Shown one piece after another: positions 1 to 5,900 of a stretch of 6,844 nucleotides of DNA. The translations under genes and the position numbers were made by a program. Source of the stretch: Mollicutes bacterium (lineage in GTDB: Bacteria > Bacillota_I > Bacilli_A > Izemoplasmatales > Izemoplasmataceae). The notes under the pieces are model-generated. The model saw nothing but the letters and a program-made list of their open reading frames with translations. It did no database searches and had not been told where the DNA came from. The stretch covers positions 1 to 6,844 of the forward strand of contig PWKX01000098.1 of NCBI GenBank assembly GCA_003559585.1, written 5' to 3'. Numbering within the stretch: position 1 is the first letter of the stretch; each line of letters begins with the position of its first letter.

Positions 1-37
1 TATTCATTTTCTAAATAGAACACTAGATTGAAATATC

Positions 38-49
38 TCAATTAATTGA
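38..49. repeat. 12-bp AT-rich perfect palindrome upstream of the promoter
   Basis: TCAATTAATTGA is a perfect 12-bp dyad. It lies 15 bp before the proposed -35 hexamer, in DNA that also carries three TTGAAA copies (28-33, 47-52, 56-61). The position would suit an activator site or an UP-like element. In DNA this AT-rich a short palindrome can arise by chance, so its role is not established. Confidence 0.3.
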
Positions 50-64
50 AAATGTTTGAAACTA

Positions 65-93
65 TTTAAAAAAAATAGAAATTATGCTAAAAT
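65..93 (+). promoter_or_regulatory. Candidate sigma-A promoter with extended -10
   Basis: The -35 candidate is TTTAAA (65-70, 4 of 6 to TTGACA). A 17-bp spacer follows, then the -10 TAAAAT (88-93, 5 of 6 to TATAAT) preceded by an extended TGC element (85-87). Transcription would start near position 100, giving a leader of about 118 nt before the first start codon. That leader contains the three inverted repeats described separately. It is the best-scoring promoter by eye in the 217-nt leader, and the only gap in the window large enough for a conventional one. The weak -35 makes it a moderate call. Confidence 0.5.
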
Positions 94-102
94 GAATTAA
101 AA

Positions 103-118
103 GTAAGAAAATGCTTAC
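103..118. promoter_or_regulatory. Inverted repeat GTAAG-N6-CTTAC, possible operator
   Basis: GTAAG (103-107) and CTTAC (114-118) are perfect inverted 5-bp arms around AAAATG. The same arms occur without the six-base insert in the palindrome at 197-208, so this may be a second site or a relic for the same protein. It would lie just downstream of the predicted transcription start, where a bound repressor could block RNA polymerase. Confidence 0.35.
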
Positions 119-136
119 ATTCATTTATAAGTACTT

Positions 137-148
137 TAAAGCGCTTTA
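137..148. promoter_or_regulatory. cre/LacI-type palindrome TAAAGCGCTTTA
   Basis: This is a perfect 12-bp dyad with central CG, the hallmark of operators for LacI-family regulators including CcpA. Against the cre pattern TGWAANCGNTNWCA, 8 of the 11 constrained positions agree. It shares AAGCGCTT with the palindrome at 197-208, whose centre is exactly 60 bp downstream. A further 8-bp palindrome, AAGTACTT (129-136), abuts it. The regulator is not in the window. Confidence 0.45.
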
Positions 149-162
149 TATAGGTGTTACAT

Positions 163-191
163 ATCATTTGGACTCAATGAGTTTACATGAT
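163..191. repeat. Nested 29-bp imperfect dyad
   Basis: ACTCA-A-TGAGT (172-182) is a perfect dyad centred on 177. It is flanked symmetrically by ATCAT (163-167) and ATGAT (187-191) around the same centre, with poorly pairing 4-nt stretches between. The one-base centre makes a stable RNA hairpin unlikely unless the inner pairs open, so a DNA-binding site is the more natural reading. No known operator was recognised. Confidence 0.35.
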
Positions 192-196
192 GATAA

Positions 197-208
197 GTAA
201 GCGCTTAC
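197..208. promoter_or_regulatory. cre/LacI-type palindrome GTAAGCGCTTAC next to the first RBS
   Basis: This is a perfect 12-bp dyad with central CG; 9 of 11 constrained positions match the cre pattern TGWAANCGNTNWCA. It ends one base before the ribosome binding site of the first gene and lies about 100 bp downstream of the predicted transcription start. Bound protein would therefore act as a roadblock to elongation. As RNA it could form only a weak 4-bp hairpin, so a DNA operator is favoured. CcpA (carbon catabolite control) or a dedicated LacI-family regulator are both possible. Confidence 0.5.
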
Positions 209-215
209 GAGGTGG
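209..215 (+). promoter_or_regulatory. Ribosome binding site of the mocA-like gene
   Basis: GAGGTGG matches the 16S 3' end complement (GGAGGTGAT); the GAGG core ends at 212, five bases before ATG 218. The in-frame GTG at 212 lies inside this site, so initiation at ATG 218 is preferred. Confidence 0.65.
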
Positions 216-217
216 CT

Positions 218-775
218 ATGGAAGCTTTGATTTTAGCAGGTGGTTCAGGCAAAAGAGCTGGCGGCAACAAACTTTTGTTTTTAATTCAAGGCAAACCACT
301 CATCATGCACACCATTGACAGTGTGAAACCATTTGTCAACCGTGTGGTCGTGGTCAGCGGTCGTTATCACCATGCTTTAACTGAAGCCTTAAAAGAAGAA
401 CAGGCGATTGAAATCATACATAATGAGCATCATGCACAAGGCATGTTTTCTTCTGTTCAATGTGGCATGCGTGTGATCTGTGATGATGTGTTTGTTTTAC
501 CAGGTGATATGCCGTTTATTAAAAAAAGCACCTTTCAAGCACTCTTACAAGGATCAGGACATCTGCGTGTGCCTGTATATCAACATCAAAAAGGACACCC
601 TTTATACATCCATCGTTTTCTCATCAAACCTTTACTTAATGAGCCACAAGACAGTCATTTGAAACGTTTCCGTAATCGTTATGATTTGAATACTGTGTCT
701 GTAGATGACAAAGGTATTTTAATCGATATAGATACATTGGACGATTTCAATAAACACGTCAAAGAAAGGGGCTAA
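218..775 (+). CDS. mocA: MocA/YgfJ-type molybdenum cofactor cytidylyltransferase
   Basis: This is a nucleotidyltransferase of the MobA/MocA (GT-A fold) family, 185 aa from ATG 218. MocA joins CTP to molybdopterin-Mo to form the cytosine dinucleotide cofactor used by bacterial xanthine dehydrogenase-type enzymes. Visible motifs are the N-terminal nucleotide loop LAGGSGKRAGGNK (residues 6-18; the family form is LAxGxSxRMGxxK, so the usual Met-Gly is Ala-Gly here), GMFSSVQCGM (75-84, the MocA-type GMxxS segment), the Mg-binding Asp97 in LPGDMP, and GHPLY (126-130). Length is close to the family norm. The stop is 2 nt before the FAD subunit gene, and being first of a hydroxylase operon supports MocA over MobA (GMP transfer). 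A GTG start at 212 would overlap the ribosome site. Function is inferred from motifs plus context. Confidence 0.85.
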   Translation: MEALILAGGSGKRAGGNKLLFLIQGKPLIMHTIDSVKPFVNRVVVVSGRYHHALTEALKEEQAIEIIHNEHHAQGMFSSVQCGMRVICDDVFVLPGDMPFIKKSTFQALLQGSGHLRVPVYQHQKGHPLYIHRFLIKPLLNEPQDSHLKRFRNRYDLNTVSVDDKGILIDIDTLDDFNKHVKERG

Positions 776-777
776 GT

Positions 778-1602
778 ATGAAGGTTAATGGTTTGTTTAA
801 ACCAAAAACACTGGATGAGGCTTATCATAAACTAACAGAACATTCAAAAAATGTTGTCATGGCAGGTGGCGCGTGGTTGCGGTTGTCAAATCGCACCGTT
901 GAGGAAGCCATTGATTTAAGTGTGTTACCACTTAGTTATGTCAAAGACCGTGGTGATGTCGTTGAAATCGGCAGTATGACCACACTGCATGAGATTGAAA
1001 CAGATGACACCATCAAATCACTGTATGGTGGTATATTATCGCAAGCGGTTAGTCAAATTATGGGGATTGGCTTAAGAAATGTGGTAACGATCGGTGGGAA
1101 TGTGGTCGCAAGACACGGGTTTTCAGATGTGATAACCCCGCTATTGACGATGCGTGCAAAATTGCACTTTTATAAACGTGGCACGATCTCACTAGAAGCC
1201 TTTCTTGACATACGTGGCAAAACCACAGATGTTTTAGAAAAAATCATCATTCCGAAACGAAAAGCGGCGGGTTACTTTAAAAAAGTAACGAAAACGGCGC
1301 TTGATTTTGCGATTATTAATGTTTCAGTGACATGTGATGAAGAAGGCTTTAGTGTTGCCGTTGGCTCAAGACCCAGTGTTGGTCAACTCGCCTATGAAGC
1401 GATGGGCTTATTAAATCAAGCAAAAGACGTCGATGAGAAACACATCGATTTAGCAGCCTTTAAGGCTGCCGATTTACTAAAATTTAGCGATAACCACCGT
1501 GGCTCACAAGCCTACCGAGAAGAACTCACCGCCGTTTATGTTAAACGGGGGCTTTTAGCCGTTAAAACGTGTTTTAATCAAAGAGGTGGGCATGATGATT
1601 AA
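778..1602 (+). CDS. Molybdenum hydroxylase FAD-binding subunit (XdhB/CoxM/YgfM type)
   Basis: This 274-aa protein is the flavin subunit of a three-subunit molybdenum hydroxylase; it takes electrons from the 2Fe-2S subunit and passes them to the final acceptor. FAD (PCMH-type) signatures are AGGAWLRL (29-36, pyrophosphate contact), TIGGN (104-108) followed by the conserved Ser116-Asp117, and a K-x3-D-F-A segment (172-178). The C-terminal CO-dehydrogenase flavoprotein domain carries the typical DNHRGSxxYR motif (238-247). Length is normal, and there is no room for the extra 4Fe-4S loop of 4-hydroxybenzoyl-CoA reductase. The ATG is preceded by AAAGGGG (765-771). The gene overlaps the next one by 11 nt, suggesting translational coupling. 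E. coli would call this class XdhB; I give no symbol because the substrate is unknown. Confidence 0.92.
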   Translation: MKVNGLFKPKTLDEAYHKLTEHSKNVVMAGGAWLRLSNRTVEEAIDLSVLPLSYVKDRGDVVEIGSMTTLHEIETDDTIKSLYGGILSQAVSQIMGIGLRNVVTIGGNVVARHGFSDVITPLLTMRAKLHFYKRGTISLEAFLDIRGKTTDVLEKIIIPKRKAAGYFKKVTKTALDFAIINVSVTCDEEGFSVAVGSRPSVGQLAYEAMGLLNQAKDVDEKHIDLAAFKAADLLKFSDNHRGSQAYREELTAVYVKRGLLAVKTCFNQRGGHDD

Positions 1603-2056
1603 TATCACTTTCATGGTTAATCATCGCAAGCACTCACTTGAGGTTAAACCCGGTGAGTATTTGATTGAGACGTTAAAACGTTTAAACATTCACTCAGTTA
1701 GACGCGGGTGTGACACCGCTAGTTGTGGTGTGTGTACGGTGTTGGTTGATTTAAAACCGGTACCAAGTTGTGCAACCTTAACAGCCCGCTTAGCAGGTAA
1801 AAACGTCACCACCGTTGAGGGGATTCACGATGAGGCTGGTGCACTGGCTGATTATTTCGGTTTAGAAGGCGCTGATCAATGTGGGTTTTGTAACCCAGGC
1901 ATTGCCTTAAGTGTCCACGCCCTTAAACAACAATCTTCTCCCATTACTGAGGCAGATATCAAACAGGCGTTAACGGGTCATTTATGCCGGTGTAGTGGTT
2001 ATGTTTCACAAGTGAAGGCCATCATGGCATATTTAAAGGATGATGCCCATGTCTAA
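1592..2056 (+). CDS. Molybdenum hydroxylase [2Fe-2S]2 iron-sulfur subunit
   Basis: This is the small electron-transfer subunit, 154 aa, carrying two 2Fe-2S clusters. The N-terminal plant-ferredoxin domain binds one through Cys40, Cys45, Cys48 and Cys60 (C-x4-C-x2-C-x11-C). The C-terminal four-helix domain binds the other through Cys97, Cys100, Cys132 and Cys134 (C-x2-C-x31-C-x-C). Gln96 before Cys97 is the conserved residue that touches the pyranopterin in this family, and NPG (101-103) follows. All eight ligands are present and length is typical. The ribosome site AAAGAGGTGG (about 1580-1589) places the start at ATG 1592 or 1595; the upstream in-frame GTG 1586 sits inside it. It overlaps the preceding gene by 11 nt and the next by 8 nt. 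Confidence 0.93.
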   Translation: MMINITFMVNHRKHSLEVKPGEYLIETLKRLNIHSVRRGCDTASCGVCTVLVDLKPVPSCATLTARLAGKNVTTVEGIHDEAGALADYFGLEGADQCGFCNPGIALSVHALKQQSSPITEADIKQALTGHLCRCSGYVSQVKAIMAYLKDDAHV

Positions 2057-4370
2057 AACACGTGTGGTTAATCAAGTTAGACCATCGGTTGATGGGAAAG
2101 GCATCATGCAAGGCAGAAAAGGTTATACCCATGATTTTGTACCCGATGATGCTTTAATTGTAAAAGTATTAAGAAGTCCGCATGCTTTTGCTAAAATAAC
2201 CAGCATCAAAACAGATGAAGCCAAACAGCTCAGCGGGGTGCATTGTGTGCTCACCCACCTTGATTTTAAACGCAAAGCACACACTAGAGCAGGTCAAGGT
2301 TATCCAGAACCCTCACCACATGATACGTTTGTGCTTGATTATTACCTTAGATATGTGGGCGATGAGGTGGCGGTTGTGGCCGCAGACGATGAAGATACGG
2401 CCTTAGAGGCTTTATCGTTGATCAAAGTTGACTATGAAGTCTTAGAACCGGTTTTAGACTTTGAACAAGCTAAAGATAACAACATCCGTGTCCATCCAGA
2501 AGAAGACATCTATGAAATGTTTCCCATTGGCTTTGACCCAAAACGAAACCTAGCGGCTGCTTATCATATGGAAGTTGGGGATGTTGAAAAAACACTAAAA
2601 GCGGCTGATGTGGTGGTTGAATCATCGTTTTACACACAAGCCCAAGCGCACGTGATGATGGAACCTCATACCGTGCATGCCAGTTTTGATGTGTATGGCC
2701 GCTTAACCCTTTATTCATCGACTCAAACACCATTTCATGTTCGCCGTATCATATCACAAACCTTAGCGATTCCATTAAGTCAAATCCGTGTCATTAAACC
2801 GCGTGTCGGTGGTGGTTTCGGAGGCAAGCAAGCCATTCATGGTGAGTTGCTTGTGGCCGCAATCGCCTTAAAAACCAACAAACCAGCTTCTCTTAGGTAT
2901 ACAAGACAAGAAGTTTTTGAATCGACATACACGCGTCATCCAATGCGCATCGATTTAAAAATCGGCGCAAAAAAAGATGGCACCATTCAAGCGATTGATT
3001 GCTATGGTTTATCAGATACAGGCGCTTATGGTGAACATGCTTTAACGGTTTTCATGGTTACGGGTTCAAAAGTTTTACCGCTATACAATAAAGTCGACAG
3101 TGTTCGCTTTCATGGCGATGTTGTCTATACGAACCGAACCTCAAGTGGTGCTTATCGAGGATACGGCGCCATTCAAGGCAATTTTGCCTTAGAAAGTCTC
3201 ATCGATATGTTGGCAGATAAGTTAGCGATGGATCCAGTTAAACTCAGAGAAAAAAACATGATGAAAGAAGGCGAAACATCACCCATCTTTGAAATCATGG
3301 GTGAAGGCACAGAAGGCACTGCAATGACGATGGATTCTTGCAAGTTAGATGTGTGTGTTGAAGAAGGCTTAAAACTGTCTAAATGGCATGACATCTACCC
3401 TAGAAAACAGACAAACAACAAGATAAAAAGTGTTGGCATGGCGATTGCCATGCAAGGCAGTGGGATTCCTTATATCGATATGGGTGCAGCGACCATTAAG
3501 TTAAACGATGATGGGTTTTATAATTTAATGGTTGGGGCTACCGATATTGGTCAGGGTAGTGACACGATTTTAACCCAAATTGCCGCTGAAGCGTTGATGA
3601 CAGAGGTAGAAAACGTTGCTGTCTACTCATCAGATTCAGATCTAACACCCTTTGATGCAGGGGCTTACGCATCATCAACGACATATGTTAGTGGCAATGC
3701 GGTTTTAAAAGCGGCTGAATCGTTAAAAGCCATGATGTTAAAAGAAGCCGCTAGGGTGTTGCATGTTAAAGAACGCGACATCACGTTTGATGGTAAAACA
3801 TTCAAGGCTGCAGACGATGAGATTACCTTATCATCACTGTCTAATCAACTGTATTATAACGATGAACAAAAACAGTTAACAGCCACTGAATCATATGTCG
3901 GCCACAAATCACCACCACCCTTTATGGCAGGTTTTGTGACCATTGAGATTGACCCTCAAACGTGTGAATTTGAGATTCTGAATTACACCAGTGTGGTTGA
4001 TTGTGGCACCACCATCAACAAAGCGTTGGCCAAAGGGCAAATTGAAGGCGGCATTGTGCAAGGCTTAGGCATGGCATGTTTTGAAGATGTGCATATCACC
4101 AAAACGGGACGACTCATTTCTAACAATATGCTTAATTATAAAATTCCAGGTGTTCACGACATTCAATCTTTAACCACCATGTTCACCGATAGTTTTGAAC
4201 CGAGTGGACCTTATGGCGCTAAATCAGTGGGAGAAATTGGTATTGACACACCACCTGCGGCCCTTGCAAATGCGGTTTATAACGCGCTAGGTGTTCGGCT
4301 TACGTCTTTACCGATTACCCCTGAAAAAATATTTAAAGCGATGAAAGAAAAGGAGAGAAATCATGCGTAA
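2049..4370 (+). CDS. Molybdenum hydroxylase large (molybdopterin-binding) subunit
   Basis: This is the catalytic subunit, 773 aa, of the xanthine dehydrogenase/aldehyde oxidase family, which hydroxylates a C-H bond of a heterocycle or aldehyde using water. An N-terminal a/b hammerhead domain (about 16-130, including GDEVAVVAAD near 104-113) precedes the Mo-binding domains. Those contain MEPHT (about 204-208), GGGFGGKQ (254-261), AYRGYGAIQG (368-377), a GATDIGQGSDT segment and GAKSVGE with catalytic Glu729 (codon 4233-4235). Bovine xanthine oxidase Glu802 and Arg880 align by hand to Gln261 and Val337, so purine use is not assured. There is no in-frame TGA and hence no selenocysteine. ATG 2049 is chosen because AAAGGA (2035-2040) lies 8 nt upstream; ATG 2040 and 2043 overlap it. 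The frame overlaps both neighbours by 8 nt. Confidence 0.93.
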   Translation: MSKTRVVNQVRPSVDGKGIMQGRKGYTHDFVPDDALIVKVLRSPHAFAKITSIKTDEAKQLSGVHCVLTHLDFKRKAHTRAGQGYPEPSPHDTFVLDYYLRYVGDEVAVVAADDEDTALEALSLIKVDYEVLEPVLDFEQAKDNNIRVHPEEDIYEMFPIGFDPKRNLAAAYHMEVGDVEKTLKAADVVVESSFYTQAQAHVMMEPHTVHASFDVYGRLTLYSSTQTPFHVRRIISQTLAIPLSQIRVIKPRVGGGFGGKQAIHGELLVAAIALKTNKPASLRYTRQEVFESTYTRHPMRIDLKIGAKKDGTIQAIDCYGLSDTGAYGEHALTVFMVTGSKVLPLYNKVDSVRFHGDVVYTNRTSSGAYRGYGAIQGNFALESLIDMLADKLAMDPVKLREKNMMKEGETSPIFEIMGEGTEGTAMTMDSCKLDVCVEEGLKLSKWHDIYPRKQTNNKIKSVGMAIAMQGSGIPYIDMGAATIKLNDDGFYNLMVGATDIGQGSDTILTQIAAEALMTEVENVAVYSSDSDLTPFDAGAYASSTTYVSGNAVLKAAESLKAMMLKEAARVLHVKERDITFDGKTFKAADDEITLSSLSNQLYYNDEQKQLTATESYVGHKSPPPFMAGFVTIEIDPQTCEFEILNYTSVVDCGTTINKALAKGQIEGGIVQGLGMACFEDVHITKTGRLISNNMLNYKIPGVHDIQSLTTMFTDSFEPSGPYGAKSVGEIGIDTPPAALANAVYNALGVRLTSLPITPEKIFKAMKEKERNHA

Positions 4371-4992
4371 ATCTATGAAAACAGCATTAACCATTATCTT
4401 TTTTGGATCGATTTGGGGCTTATTAGAAGCCACTTTAGGTGCGGTGTTACACATGGTCCCTGTGCCGTTTATCGCCGGGGCCATCATGTTTCCCTTAGCC
4501 GCTAGCCTTTTAATCATTGCATCAGATAAATTGAAAAGCGTTCATGCTTTGTTCGCGGTTGGCTTACTGGCCGCGTTGATAAAAGCGGTGAATTTTTTAA
4601 CACCGATGAATCAATGGGGTGTCATTAATCCGATGATCGCCATCGTATTAGAATCCTTATTGATTGTTGGTTTTGTTGCTTACTTAAAACATCATCAATG
4701 GCAAAAACAACTCGCCGCATTTATCTTTGTGTCGGTGATGTGGCGTGGGTTATATCTAACATGGTTTGCAGCGCAATTTGCTTTAACCGGCTTTATCGCT
4801 GATCAAATTAGTAGTGTTACGAGCATGCTTAGTTTTGCTGTACTTCAAGGTGTTTTTAGTGGGTTGATGGCCTTTGGCTTGATCAAAGTGATTGAACATG
4901 TCAATGTTTATGTTTTGGTGCCTAAACGTTGGGCAACAACCATTACCAGTGGATTATTTGCCTTAGCTTTAGTGTTAACCTATCTTTTATAA
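4363..4992 (+). CDS. Multi-pass membrane protein of unknown function, possible substrate transporter component
   Basis: This 209-aa very hydrophobic protein is of a family I do not recognise with certainty. By eye there are six or seven membrane segments: about 7-29, 33-53, 61-79, 86-108, 116-144, 155-177 and 190-209. Polar residues sit inside or at the ends of these segments: Trp18-Glu22, Lys74-Asn77, Asn83, Asn89-Pro90, Glu97 and Trp127-Arg128-Gly129. That pattern suggests a ligand-binding membrane protein rather than a simple anchor. The size suits an ECF-type substrate-binding S component, but no diagnostic ECF motif was found and no ATPase or T component is in the window. AGGAG (4351-4355) lies 7 nt before ATG 4363, and the frame overlaps the large-subunit gene by 8 nt. 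It is therefore made with the enzyme; uptake of the hydroxylase substrate is the simplest guess. Confidence 0.8.
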   Translation: MRKSMKTALTIIFFGSIWGLLEATLGAVLHMVPVPFIAGAIMFPLAASLLIIASDKLKSVHALFAVGLLAALIKAVNFLTPMNQWGVINPMIAIVLESLLIVGFVAYLKHHQWQKQLAAFIFVSVMWRGLYLTWFAAQFALTGFIADQISSVTSMLSFAVLQGVFSGLMAFGLIKVIEHVNVYVLVPKRWATTITSGLFALALVLTYLL

Positions 4993-4995
4993 AGA

Positions 4996-5027
4996 AAAAC
5001 AAGCCAAACACATCTTTGGCTTGTTTT
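4996..5027 (+). terminator. Rho-independent terminator-like hairpin inside the gene cluster
   Basis: A 13-bp perfect stem (AAAACAAGCCAAA, 4996-5008, pairing with 5015-5027) closes a 6-nt loop CACATC. The 3' arm ends in TTTT, followed by CAC, so the T-run is short and lies within the stem's own AT part. The A-run on the left means it could act in both directions. It lies 3 nt after the membrane protein stop and 21 nt before the next start. The genes downstream run the same way and are functionally linked, so partial termination or 3'-end protection of the upstream mRNA is more likely than a full operon end. Confidence 0.75.
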
Positions 5028-5048
5028 CACATGAGGAGTTGAACAACC

Positions 5049-5900
5049 ATGAACGAGATATACAAACGGTTATTAACCTATCAACAACAAGGCATTGATG
5101 CCGTGCTTGTCACTGCGGTTAGAAAACAAGGTGAAGGACCGGTGGCCGTCGGTAAAAAAATGCTGGTCAGTGAAGATGAACAAACCATTGGCACCGTTGG
5201 TGGGGGCACCTTAGAACTCACCGCTAGAAAACGGATAAAAAAGCTTCTAAAAACACGAGAAAACTTATATGAAACCTATCTTTTAAACGACGAAACCGTT
5301 CAAGTAAAAGACGATGAAACAACCCAATTGCCGATGATTTGCGGTGGTGAGGTGTCCTTGTTTTATGAGTTCATTGGCGCCTTAGAACACGTAACAATCT
5401 TTGGTGGTGGTCATGTTGGACAAGCGGTGTTAAAGGTTTTAAAAACCATGAATTTTCATGTTACTGTTGTAGATCACCGCGAGGTTGTGCTTAAGCAAAA
5501 TAAAGAAGCAGACGCAACCTATGAAATGCCGTTTGTTGACTATATCGATAAGCATGGGTTAAAACCAAACAGTGTGGTGGTTGTTTGCACGCCTAACCAC
5601 GAACAAGATTATCATGTCATCAACAAAGTCATCTCTGATGACATTGAGCTTAAATACATCGGCATGCTTTGTTCACCTGAAAAGCTTAAAGATTATATGG
5701 ATAAAACATATGAGACCTTTGGTTCAACCATCACGTTAAAAAACTTGTATGCGCCCATTGGCCTAGATTTAGGGGGCGGATCACCTGAGGAAATTGCCAT
5801 CTCGATTGTCTCAGAAATATTATGGGTGTCACATGGTAACAAAGCGTTAAGACATATGCGGGAGACTGTCGATGCTTCATATCGTTACTGGAAAGATTGA
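5049..5900 (+). CDS. XdhC/CoxI-family molybdenum hydroxylase maturation factor
   Basis: This 283-aa cytosolic accessory protein belongs to the XdhC/CoxI family; members bind the molybdenum cofactor, promote its sulfuration and insert it into the large subunit. The N-terminal XdhC/CoxI domain shows GTVGGGTLE (48-56) and the conserved MICGGE (96-101) with Cys98. The C-terminal Rossmann domain begins with FGGGHVGQ (118-125), continues through VVDHRE, a CTPNHEQD segment and YIGMLCSPEK, and ends with APIGLDLGGGSPEEIAISI (235-253). The protein is full length. AGGAG (5034-5038) lies 10 nt before the ATG. It is the first gene after the internal hairpin and overlaps the next gene by 29 nt. It resembles the Rossmann/XdhC half of E. 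coli YqeB but is much shorter. The name xdhC is avoided because E. coli uses it for the iron-sulfur subunit. Confidence 0.92.
   Translation: MNEIYKRLLTYQQQGIDAVLVTAVRKQGEGPVAVGKKMLVSEDEQTIGTVGGGTLELTARKRIKKLLKTRENLYETYLLNDETVQVKDDETTQLPMICGGEVSLFYEFIGALEHVTIFGGGHVGQAVLKVLKTMNFHVTVVDHREVVLKQNKEADATYEMPFVDYIDKHGLKPNSVVVVCTPNHEQDYHVINKVISDDIELKYIGMLCSPEKLKDYMDKTYETFGSTITLKNLYAPIGLDLGGGSPEEIAISIVSEILWVSHGNKALRHMRETVDASYRYWKD

Noticed and set aside
100..217. Riboswitch (molybdenum cofactor or purine type) in the leader
   Set aside because: The roughly 118-nt leader shows only short palindromes with little or no loop. I could not trace a multi-stem aptamer, nor the conserved core of the purine or Moco element, and there is no terminator before the first gene.
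480..662. Second-frame open stretch within the mocA-like gene (and 2215-2406 within the large subunit)
   Set aside because: These are shadow frames of clearly conserved proteins, with no independent ribosome site.
2470..2733. Antisense open frame of 87 codons on the minus strand
   Set aside because: It lies wholly inside the conserved large-subunit gene, has no plausible ribosome site and its product looks unlike any family. The same holds for the minus-strand frames at 3173-3394, 4308-4517, 5731-5925 and 5877-6071.
2049..4370. Selenium-dependent hydroxylase or selenoprotein
   Set aside because: No in-frame TGA is present in any subunit and no selD or other selenium gene lies in the window. 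Labile selenium in the Mo site cannot be read from sequence, so the claim is not made.
778..4370. 4-hydroxybenzoyl-CoA reductase or CO dehydrogenase identity
   Set aside because: The FAD subunit lacks the extra 4Fe-4S loop of the reductase, and the large subunit does not show the CO dehydrogenase active-site Cys loop. The general xanthine dehydrogenase/aldehyde oxidase class is the safer call.
4981..4993. Promoter for the XdhC-like gene at the end of the membrane protein gene
   Set aside because: TATAAA (4988-4993) lacks a usable -35 at 16-19 bp, and TTGCCT/TATCTT (17-bp spacer) matches only 4 of 6 at each hexamer. Too weak to list as a feature.
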